Positions 51,101 through 63,100 of a DNA stretch of 64,000 bases are shown here, one piece after another. The notes beneath the pieces were generated by a model that worked only from the letters and a program-made list of their open reading frames with translations, searched no databases and was not told where the DNA came from. A program made the translations under genes and the position numbers. Every line of letters starts with the position of its first letter. Within the stretch, counting starts at the first letter, position 1. The stretch comes from Opisthorchis felineus (taxonomy: Eukaryota > Platyhelminthes > Trematoda > Opisthorchiida > Opisthorchiidae), in the NCBI GenBank assembly GCA_004794785.1, contig SJOL01005510.1, positions 292,582 to 356,581 on the forward strand, in the 5' to 3' direction.

Positions 51101-54100
51101 AATGCCACAGCTTTCTCCCAGTATTCCGCAAAAAAGCAGGGTTTTGGAGCATAGGCAATAGAAACACTGAAGTTTTCACTCCGACGGACGTAGTTTCCCG
51201 ATTTAGTTCAAATTCATTCAAACAGCTGCTTATCCTAAATGACACGAAATGTATGTCACTTACTTTCAACATATAAATTAAATATAAATTATGATTACGA
51301 CTTATCTCTAGTTGTTGGATGTGTGTAACTTGCACTCACTTACTCGTTAGAATGGTTTTCTTTCTGTCCTGGTGAAGTTATTCCGGTGAGTTCACACCAG
51401 TGACAGGAAACACCGTACTTGTGTTTTGCTCTTATTACAGCTCATCAGCGACGCATATTCTCAATCATACCGGAATTGCAGCCCCAGACATCTGACAAGC
51501 GAGGTGAGCAAGTTACTACAACCCTACAGCGCACACTGGAAGCATCCGAATAACTGCATCTGAATATGTAAAATCGCCCAATTTGGGACAACGTTGTTGG
51601 TTTGTCCTACAGAGTGAACAACGACTCGGTAGCCGTTCTGGTTGTGTCAACCTACTTGTCACGACCTCCAAGTCAGTTACGGCTACAGACACTTTAAATC
51701 TGCCCAACAATTTTCGGTCAGGTATGCTTGGTTTTGGGTCGCTCTAATAAAGACGAAACTCGAGCCTACTGTGACCTACCTTTGGTACGGAAGCATCAGA
51801 ATAAGTACACCAAGACAGGAGAGCAGTGTGATTGATTGATGTAATAACAAATATAAATCTGGCAAAGTTGTGCTCTTTTACCTTTTGGCCGCTATTATTT
51901 GTTTTAATCACAACCAACAAATCGAATGCACTTGGCCACAAGTACGTGCCTGAAATGGTTGCGTCACATGTTGAACAGCTCATACAGGGCGAGTACGCGA
52001 GTGTAATAACTCACCAGGCGCTTGATTCCACCATACTGTCGGACAGTACGTCTAGCTCTGTGAAAGTTTGCAACGTTTGCTATCACTTCGGCACTAAGGC
52101 ACTTCAGGTCCCTGTTAGGACTGCGCAGTAAATTGACCAACGGTTGGAGTCCTCCCACGTCTGCTATGGCACGTCGAATTTTAGGATTCTTCGTGATTTC
52201 CCTCAGAATCTTCAGTGATCCGAGCTTTACGTAAAAAGTACAATAAAGAAATCGGTTTGTAGAAACTTATTACATCTTTTTGGAAAGTTCCTACCAATAT
52301 CCCGGTCAAATGTGCCATTAAGCTGCATTCTGGAGTTAGTTTTGAATGGAAATATTCATTCTCAAGTGGATAAACTTGTTTGACCAATGGTATTTGACCA
52401 CGTAATTCGGATTTTAACGAGTTCTGTTTTTACCTTTAAGAAAATCTGTTCATCATGTCTCGTTGTGACTGTCGCCCAAAATGTCTTACGTAAAGCTGTG
52501 AAAAATAGTTATACATTCGTTACGTATTACATGCTACCACCTCCCATATGCTAGAACTAGTGAGTTACCTAGTTTATGAAATCACGATGGAATGCGTCTG
52601 TGTGGTGTCATTCGTGGAACCAGACATAGATAGAGTCTGACTTGATAAGAATTATACACGCTGTGGCATAATCTGCCACTAAAAGCCAGTTAAAAATAGG
52701 GGATACATCGGCTCATACCTATGCAAAGCATATAAAGGAAAACTAACCACTGTGACCCCTGTATGTCATTGAAATTACTTCGAATTCGAACAGTAGTGTT
52801 GTGAAAGCACATAATCAGCAGACCGCGTTACTCAGTGGAATGTCCAGCATATTACAAGTCATACCCCCTGCCTATCTACATACGTACGCACGTTTTGATA
52901 CATTACTAAATGGAAACCGTCAATCTTTCCAGGGCCAACTGCGTCAAAGTATGCAAACTCATAATTTCAATATTACACAGATTGTTGAATTTGCAGTTAA
53001 AACGCCTGAGACGTTTTACCTTAACGCTTCATTCTGACGCGTTCCTGTGGGTATAAATTTGGAATAATTAGAAGGTTGAAGGAGAGAGTTACCAAACATT
53101 TCGAAATCATGTTCACAAGACATGGGGACTATTTTTATACTGCTCCAACAAACTACCGGAAATGACAAGTAGCGAATGAAAATAATGAAAACTGCAACCA
53201 TGAGTCTGAGCTCTTCGCCTTGCCGACTTTATCCAAGTAGAAATTCTGCTCACAGGCATGTGAAAACGCTAGGAAATTTGCGTATTACTGTGCCTGAGAT
53301 TACTTTGTTTTCACAGTTTTCTAAACAATGGAAAAATCGTTTCTTAGATGCGACGCTACTAATGAGGTTGAAATTCCTGACACCTTAGTAACGCTTTTGC
53401 CATTTTCGGGCTTATCAACTGAACGCAGTTCCCAAACTTCTATCAGCCTTACTTTGCACTTAAGCGGTTATTGAAGACTTGAAAACTTAACTGGATGTTT
53501 AAACTTAATTTCAAAATAGGAAGAGGTTAACTCAAGATCTAAAAGGGGCTCATTCTTATGTCTTATTTGTGATATTCTCCAACCGATTGTGCTGCCAAAG
53601 AGCACTGAAAGTTTAATTTGGGTCAGTATCTAGGATATAAAGGTTGTTTACCATAGGATAATAATTACGATTTTACCGAACCATTCATTGCAGTTTGACA
53701 TCGGCTAACTCGAAGTTCTATCCTTTGAGGGTCTTAATAGCTGTGTCTGCCCGATATACCCGAAAGGACAGAACCACTATTGGGTTGTCGGTGAGTGTTC
53801 CTCAGGTTCATAAATAGTGTCGGATCAAAAACGCATAGTTCCCTATCTTGCGGAATGGAACGCAACGTCACCCTTGTGCAGTATACCTGGCTGAACAACA
53901 CCACTAACCAGTGCTCCATTTAGATCATATTTGTGTCTTATATTAACACCCTCATAGATTTCAGAGATGCATGCTAACAAGTAACCTTATTTCTGAAAGT
54001 GTTCTTCCGTGGCTTTCCTCAGGCGAAGATAAGACAAAAGGATAATCTCTTAGAATTCTAGTGCTACAACTTGGTCGATATGGTCTATTTTCTTCGGCTT

Positions 54101-57100
54101 TTTAATCACCGAGATGGTCTGCTACCTAGTTTGAGGCAATACTTGTTGATTCTGTGTTGATTCCTAAATAGTTGTCAAATCTGACTCCGTTGACTACCCC
54201 TGGAAATTTGTTTATCACGCAAGTTAATCTTCCTAAATGTTCTTCAAACTTTCGAAATCCGATTAAATATCAGCTACCGTAAGTTTGAGTTGCCTCAGTG
54301 ATTAAAGGAAAAATTTACTGACTGGACGGTCCGTGGTTCGAACCCCACATCTGCATCTCGACTGCTCCTGTCTATGCTTGGGAGAACTGCCAGTTTCACA
54401 GCCCTCGTGTTTCCTTTGGGTGGCATGTTAGCTAGACACCGGAAAAGTGTTACAGCTGGATGATTATTATGACTTTTTATTATTACTGCGTAACCGTCTT
54501 TTTGTTACAGGTTATGTAGTAAATATCCAACTTTTCTACATGAGATCACTGCATCAGAAGTTCTTAGACACGGAGCATAGGTCAGTCCTTAGGACAAGTC
54601 ACGGTTTATTCAGAAGATACAAGTGAATGGAGCAATAAATCGTTACCCTTTCAGGAAAAGTATCGCCCCCTAAAAACCCTATAGTTGCGGAAATTAGCTT
54701 GGGTAATATATTGTGTTAAAAGTAGTCGCTATTCACTAACTTACCTTGCATCGGACTTCTTCGGTTTCTAACAGGTTTATCAGGACATCAAGCCCTCCAA
54801 CGTCTCGGACAGCCAGTTGGCAGACTTCGGTATTTAAAGGCATATCTTGCAGCGCACAGAGTGAGATAATAGTCGAAGTTTGGTTTCCACCCTGAATGAA
54901 AATAAAATTGTCCATTTAACTGACCGATGAAAATCGGTGTTCATTAGAACCACTGTGTTCCGCAAGAAACGCAATCGTCCATCCTGGTTTGCGCATCTTA
55001 GCAATAAAAAACGCGTTTTCGTATTCTGAGTATACATTAGTAAACCACTTTTAAACAGTGATTTAGTCATTGTGATTATAGCCTGAATTGTTGATTAACT
55101 TTGGTTTACCCAACCGCAACTGCGAATGACAAACTGTAACCGCACATCAGCCAGTGATTTCCTGATTTACGTCAATTGAACACAGATTTGTCAATCTAGG
55201 GCAAATGTCCCAACTCGTTCTGCCTCCACTTATTTAGCCAGTTCAAGGTCGATCGGTAAACCTACTACTCGGGTTTGAATCCCACCCCGGCATCTCGATT
55301 GCTCATGTCTAGGCTTGAGCAACCTGATAGTATATAAGGCTTCTTTATTCCTACGGATGCCATGAAACACCCTTTCAACCGAAAGGGTGTTGAAGCTGAA
55401 GGACTATTTATTTTTTACTTCTAAAACGCATGTTAGGTACTCCCAAAGCCGTTCAGCCAAGTAAGCATGCACACTGCCTCTTTTTCAAGTCAAAAGCCCT
55501 TCACCTTCAGTAAAATGTGTTTATGATGATTTTTGGGGTTCATTAAAGCAGATAAAGATGGGATGCACAGTGTCCATATTCGAATTTCACCGAGATAACA
55601 AAAAGCTCTCAGCCGTGGATAATGCCGCTTCACATATTTCGGTTTTCCTCGCTGATCAGGATTTTTCTCTAAATAAGTATATTTTCACTGTTATTTTTCA
55701 AGCTTTTGCATGACCTTTGACATAAGAGATAGCGTTATGAAATATACATGTCAAAAACTGACTATGAAATTTTTTAAAAAATGAAGCAAAAAATAGACAT
55801 TCAGTTACAGCAGCTGAGCTGATTCAAAATACTACTCAGTTAGCCCAGTATTTGTTGAGAACCACTAGCTGAGATGAAAACTAAATTTGTATATCGTTTT
55901 TGGATGATTATTCGTCGTCCTGTGCGATGTTTAAGGTTAGCGTCGCAATTAGACTTTCGAGTGGTCTGTGTGAGTTATGTTCAAAAAACGTTTTTCTGCA
56001 AGGGGAACACTAATCCGTCATGCATATATGCCAGTCTCCTGCCAAATTGGAAATAACAGACCAAAGCTCAGAAGAAAAAAACGGTGGTTTCGATTCCGAA
56101 GAATGCATCTATATTGGTAGCCTGAGAAGATTTGGAGATTTTTAATGAAGTTTTTATTCTGTACGTGAAGTTGATTTATAGTGAATAGCCGAGAAGCACT
56201 GTAAATCTGTCTCATACTGTAAATCATCAGCACTGCGCATGTCAAGGAACGCAGATGATTTTCGAAACCATGATCTCTCGGCTGTTAATCTGAACACTTA
56301 ATCGTTCGACCACTGCCGGCTGGTCACTCCAGGTGCCAGTCAACATGTGTGGTCAAGCGATGTGGATCCCGTGATTAAGGGAGGAGTGGCACTGTAACCT
56401 GTGTGTGAGCTAATCCCACTGCTGACCAGCAGCTCGTGGCTGAACGGTTAAAACCCAAACTACTGGCTGCGTGGTTGCGGGCGTGAGATGCCCTGGATTT
56501 CCGTGAAAGGTGAAATGCTAAGGTTTCCCAGTAAGAATGAAACAGTTGTCCAGTGCTTCTTGGCTCTTCAGCATAAATTGACTTTAATTACAGGACGAAA
56601 TATCCGTCAAAAGTATGCATCTACCCTGTGAGCTTCAGGCAATATTTCTGTACATTTTCGATAAGTTGTTTCGCTACAGTATTCCCACATTCTTCATGGG
56701 AAAACCATAAACAAGAGAAAACTTGTCGCGAGTACCTGTTGTGTAAGCACGAGGAAAAGCGCCGATTCCCCTTGACGAAAAAAGTGCTGAAGCTTGACTG
56801 CCTATCCCTCAGGTGCAAAATTTATGAAAGCATGGTGTCAGTCCTTCTAGAACCACCGACTTCGTTAATGCACACTCATAACGGATCCTTTCGTATTGTC
56901 AGTCTCTTGGCCTTTTCACTAAGCCTCGCTTAATCCATCCACCCGGGTGACAATGAAAACTTGAACAATAACAGCTATGTTGTCACCGTAATTGACTGCG
57001 GTTGAATTAACCCCCATATACCAGCAAGATGATGGCGTGAACAAACGTGCAATTAAGAGCAGTATCTGGAAAGGGAATCACAAATCCGCTCATTATCCCG

Positions 57101-60100
57101 CAAGTTGGAGTGTTACTATCGACCATTTATGATCCACGCTGTCTCACCGTTCTTCTATAACTAGGATGATCAAGGTTTGAATTATTCATTTTGCCTGTTT
57201 TAAACACAATTCATAGTCTGTTTATATATCCATCTATTCGTTTATATAGCCATCCACCCAAGACCAATTCCAGCATAAAATTTATCAAGAATTTTCAGAG
57301 ACTACATTTTTCTTCCACAAGACGAGCTTCCTAGTAAAGCAAAAACTTTCTTGGGCAAAAGACTTGCAAAAGCGAATTAACATAAGGTATCTCTAGATAA
57401 AACTAATACAAGTCTTAGGGGGTTATAAAATTCGCAATGAAGCTACTCTGAAACAAGTTTGTCTACCTTCTAATAGGCCAACATTTGAACTATACTCTGG
57501 TTGGCGGTACAAGTTTAGATTGTTCGCATTGTTTGAGGTGCAGTTAGTCTTTGGTTTACCAACAGCTTGAATAAGAGACTTTCTCATTTGTTGTGTGGTA
57601 TAATATGCCTGGCCAACAGTTGCGCCCGCGTAATCGTCATCGATTTGGATTTCATTCCTATGCATTCAATCAAACAGTTAAAGTGTTAGCATTCTCATAG
57701 TCCTTCAACTAGAAAAACTTCGAAACCGTTATCCTTCAGAACACTGACAGTGATGACAGGTAAAATATGAGTTCATTATCTATATATGTGCATGATCTTG
57801 GATCAGTTGGACTAGTCTGATAGCATGCCACAGCCTAATGATATCTTCAAGCTTCTGTGTGAGACATGTACAACCAGAGCAGCTGGAACCATTGTGCCTA
57901 TGGTACATGGTAATAGCTGATAAACTAATTGGTTGAATTGAGAGCGCTCAAAGTTATTTTGGACTGTACGTATCAGCGATCCGGTGATAAGATGCGTCTT
58001 GATTTATACGAAATGGGGGTAATTAAGCCATTATTTAGTCATATCCCGTAGTTTCTGGAAGAGGCATTTTCTTAAACTGATCATCTTTCACGGTCTTCAC
58101 TTACTGATTCTCTAAAGTATTCTTTGTTATGAAATGTCATCATCGTCATCATGGACAGAACAGCAGTTTTCAACACTGATACTTTGCCGCCTTACAACCG
58201 TAATTTATTTGAAATGCTAATGGTGAAGCAAAAATAAACGTGGATTGGAAAGGAACTTAGTGCGGGCCTACAACAAACATTCCGAGGCTTCTACATCAAA
58301 GGACACTTACTAAGGCATTCTAGGTAGAAACACACAATAACAGTGCCGAAGAAACCGGTTAGCATGGGCCAACAGCAAACTTATTCGCATTCTTTTGATT
58401 TCTCACTCCTACTCTTCTCAGAAGCGAAAAACTAGTCCTTTTGACCAAAGACAGACTGTTTACGAAGAAGTCTTCAGTGAAGCTGCCTGTCATTTTAGAG
58501 ACAACAAATAGTAAGGTTTTAAAGTCAAAACTCTCACCCACTAGTAAGATGGTTTCTCCGTTCATTGTTGAACGATCCGCTGCCGATATGCAGTGTTTTC
58601 TGTTCAATTATTCGGGGATCTTTCGGCACGGAGGATTAACTTTCCAGAAGAATTTTAACTGCCAAATCAACCTCTTAAAAGTGCATTCTGGGCAGAAGTT
58701 TTCAAAGGGTGAATGATCTTTTGACGACGAAAAAGAATTGGGACCTGTGAACACCTTGAGAGAGTATTACCATCGGCATCATCGGCCGCACAAAATCAGT
58801 GTTCATTTTTGCTAGTGTTCAAAATGTTTTCAAAGATGTTAGCTGAAAAAAGAGAACCGGGAAGAAATCTGGCGCTAGCATGCTTAAACCGTCCTGGGCT
58901 ACTGCTGATATGGATAGGGAGTGCTTTATCCAGGAGCTCACCATCCCCTTTTGAAAGGAAGCTATGTGCGCTCAAACGGTGTGAAAAGTCAAAACACAAT
59001 TCTGATTTCAGAAGCTGCAACTCAATCTGGGTCTACGTTTGCCTGTCACTTATTTGGCCGCGCGGTCAACATATTATCTACAACTGGTACAGAAGGTTCT
59101 TATTGTGGGATTGCTTTCGCTGAAATTTTAGGGCCATAGTTGATGATTCGGTGCACGAGTCACTTTCAGAGAATCATGAGTAGAAATATATGTAGTTTTG
59201 TTAATTAGTCTGAGGAAGAACGCGCCTAGATTTGATGTGGACTGTTAGCAATTAAATAAAAATATTAAAATCCCGAAAATTTTCCTCCAACTAAGGTAAC
59301 CTGCGTTAGGGAAAGTGCTTTATGGTATGTAAAGCTTTCTTCTCATAAGAAGGTCACCGCAATCATGAAATTTGTACCCGCATGGCCAGATCAGAATTTA
59401 CCTTTAGATATTTGACAATTTTTCCGATTTGCCAGTATTCGGACGGCAAATCAACGTGTGACTCTCCTTGATGCTCCGGAACGTCGTCGTCTTCTTCTGT
59501 CTCACTTTCTGAACTGACATCGTTAGGGCTATCTTCGTGTCCAGCAGAGACGTGCCTTAATGAGAAATTTCAAATTAGGATAATCATTTTAAGTGCTCAT
59601 TTAACATTTCTGTTGCCAGGCCCATATCAAAGCAAACAACGGGAAAAAGCTCACTTTTGTAATGATTGACCTTTTAAGCGTTCCAGCGTGATTACATCAG
59701 TGTACCGCCTAAAAACAAGCCGGAAATTATAGTACCAATGTCAAAACTCTATAGCTTGTTAACTATGTAGAACGTTCTGGTAGATGCGAAATAACCGTAA
59801 AGCAAACAGAAACTCCAACGAGTTCGCAAATGGTTCAAACTGAGATTAACACATACGGCTTCGGCGGCGCAGTGCGATGCTGAACAACTGCGGGCTCGTT
59901 TATAGATTCAACCACATCCGTAGATGTAGCCCTTAGCCCATCAAATTTTTCAAGTGATATTTCTTTACTCTCGGTAGCTTCCGGAACTTCCTCGCCCTCT
60001 TTCTTCTCTGTTTCTTCTGCAGGCTGATCCGAGTTGGCCACATTTGAGTCCGTCGTCCTCGGTTTACCGACCGATCTGCGTTTCTTCTGGATCTCAGTGC

Positions 60101-63100
60101 TGTTATTGGAATCTACTATGGGCCATTCATTGTCCGAGTGAGCCGATGACTCATGATTCGCTATGCTGTGAAACATATTCGAGGTCAGTTAGAGTTCAGC
60201 TCTAGCGAGCGCATGGAAAAATTCACATTCGCTCCTTAATCAGCCGCCATGAAAACCCATAAATATGTAACCAAAAACCTCTCTCGGTCAAAAGATACTA
60301 CTGGTAATGCTGTATGGTTTACTATATACCTTCAGCTTATCAAACTAGGAAACACAGAGAATGGAAGGGAGACTTGATGCGACAATTTTAGTCAGTAAGC
60401 GCTTTGAGCAGAATTAAATGTTTAATCCTGTTAAGCCAAGTCGTCACTTTTCAAGCTGCTGTATGAATACAAATAGAGACGTGGGAAAAGTCAAGGGTGA
60501 ATTTTTGAAAGATACCAGTCTAGAAACTGGGGCCCCTTTTGACAAAACGGTGGTTCCGAACCGGAGGATTTCAGTGGTTTGAAGGGATATACGCCCCCGG
60601 ATTTGAAACAATATTTACTGGAAAACTGATTGTAGTCTGATTGTTAGTCTGGAGCTTTGGTCATTTGACAATGAACCCTGCTATTCTCTTACCCTGTTTT
60701 GAATTTGGTACCCAATAAACACCGTGACTTAGATAGTCTTGGTGGCGAATGCTAAGTAGTGATATGTGTGCTAGCATTGCAAGAGAGGGTTAAATCTGTT
60801 CGAGTCTAATCAGTGAAACGCACCGAGGCGAAAAGACAGCGCATTACAGTTGTTGTTACAATTCGTGACATTCTGTTAAACTTAACTCAGATTTTGTAGT
60901 TGTCTTGTGTATTCTCACCACATTCCTGCACGATTTTGCGTTCTCATTCCCGGCCATGTGTATTTTCCCAGAACTTTTATCGGTTGAAGCCTCTAAGAAG
61001 ATTGTGAACATACATCCACAAAATGGTAACCGACCGGGTGGATTACTTTCACGCACGCCACATACTCAGGCCGGCCTAAAATAAGGGAAGCACTCACAGT
61101 CCGATATGTTCTTCACCGGCTTGTCGTGCAGCTGAGTTTAACCTCACCACATTGTGTCTGCTTATTCTATATCCGGTCTTCTCTCTCTGTTGTTCTGCTG
61201 ATTATTCTACTGTCCGAGGGACTTCTTGAATTGCATGCCAATATAGCTTTTTTAGGTTCAGCTTAAGCAAGCCCATCTTATTTTCTCTTCCGCTATTCAT
61301 GCCATTGTGTGTTTCAATGTTGGATGCCTTGCTGTGCACAATGCAGACAAAAAAGAGACGTACAGTTCCATTTTAATTGTTTTTAGGTGGTCAGAATGAT
61401 TCTGGTCTATTATAGGCGGCAAAGATAAACCTTGTTTTCTTGTTCTCAAAGTTATGAACCGACAAAACATATTACAAAACATATTGGACAGTAGCTCATT
61501 AAGTAATGGGGACCCGTGCTCAATCTTCTGACGCAGTTCCATTATCCAAGTTGTTTGCCTACAACAAGATCCGCAGATGAATGTTATAACAGGGGTCGCC
61601 GAGCATTCTGATTACATGGTTGGCATAGGTAGCCTTCAGAAACCGAAATAAGGGATGATTGTCCCGGGAAAGGGTGGGTATTGTGGGCCGAGTGCCTCAG
61701 CATTCATTATCTACGTAATCACTCGTCAATCTGCTTGGGCATTGATCGCCATTCTGTTGCTATTTAGCCAAACTGGCGCGTACACCAGCAAAAACTTTGC
61801 TACCCAGCTAAAAGTATTTCCCCCTTAGTCTAAGCTGTCGATGCTTGAATTCTGTCATTCGCTCAGGACTGGAACTATGCGTTAGGTAAGCTGTCTAGTT
61901 CAACTGTCTTTTATACCAAAACGTTTTGTTTATCATTTAGGTTGCGTTGTTGAATGTCTTCTCATTCAGAATTAGGAAGAATGTAGTTAACCGCGGAATG
62001 ACATTTGTTACAGACAGCTTGAACCCGAATGATGAAGCTCCGACATTTTACTGCTGCCATGACAAACCAAAAGTTTCAGTGTTTGAAAGGCACATGAACC
62101 TCCCTCCTAAAGGATCGGACAAAGTGTGTTATCAGTGTCTAGTTTTATTAATTTGTTAGGCACATGGAAAAAATGGAGGGTTGATGATAGCCGTGCTAAC
62201 CAGGACTACTCTGTGAATTAACATTTTGATGGAAGCAATTAAGTACCAGTTTATGGGTCTTGTAGATAAGCAATGTTTGTTTGCTCTTTACTGGCGAAAT
62301 CCAAAACACAAATTCAGAGTTGGTCGAACGAAATCATTCTGTTAGTAGAGGATGATCATTAGATGGTTAGTCTTTATGTTTCGTCATTCGATTCTGAATT
62401 AGAGTATTGTGAAATGTGACTTACCATTTAGCTGCATCCGACTTAGATCATGTCCCCCGGCGTCAGGCTTTTAGTTGAGATCAGGAATACAAAATAACAG
62501 CCATTATCCAAGAGGAAACGTGAAGCCTGGCACCAAAATAATAACTGCTACTAATATTCACTCTAGATGTTTTGAGGTTTTGAGTTCAATATTTGAACCA
62601 TTTAATTTTTGCGCAGATTTTGCGGTCACAGATCACCATATGAATCACTTCTACCCTTTTTTTAAAGACACTGCCAACTCACCTCATGTTCCCCTTGGCC
62701 GACGACCGATTTCTACCTTTACGCCGCACAGAAGACTGAGCAGATCTAAAAAGCAAATGTTTTGCTTCGGTCGTGCATCAGTTAGTGAGCAACATATGCC
62801 AAGCATAGAGGCTGAACAGCCTTTATATACTGAGACGCTTGGTAGATTTTCGACTATTTTAGTGGACTTTGAAGTATATTAATTGTAACTTGTGGCATAA
62901 CCCACTGTAACGCTCTCAGAGAGGCACTTTTTTGGTGAACTAAGATGTGCGATTTAATTTTGGTCCATGGCTCCTACTTTTTGGCTCTTATTTGTATAGA
63001 CTGTTTCCCATTTAAGGTGAAATCGTGACAACAAATAACCAAGTGCTCCGCCGTATAGCAAATTTAACTTTGAACTCCTTATTTCAATGGTATTTTTTTC

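Larger units (their letters stand above)
49800..52014 (-). other. ODAD2 intron e-f (2.2 kb) with inverted SINE pair
   Basis: GT-AG, phase 0. Holds two family 2 SINE copies facing each other head to head (51362-51540 and 51610-51815). The remainder, 49800-51360, is unassigned. Confidence 0.8.
54892..59401 (-). other. ODAD2 intron c-d (4.5 kb) with SINEs
   Basis: GT-AG, phase 0. Contains a family 1 SINE (55229), a head-to-head pair of tRNA-like elements (56250-56575) and repeat Y (57875). An open frame at 57423-57665 (-) has no ODAD2 similarity, and the flanking exons already join seamlessly. Confidence 0.8.

Noticed and set aside
57423..57665. Minus-strand 80-codon frame considered as an extra ODAD2 exon
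   Set aside because: The flanking exons c and d already join in phase 0 to restore KYLK-GGNQ as in human ODAD2, and this frame has no similarity.
60161..60176. Alternative acceptor GCATAG|CG for ODAD2 exon b
   Set aside because: It would need one base from the upstream exon, but the upstream donor supplies two; the TTTCACAG|C acceptor keeps frame.
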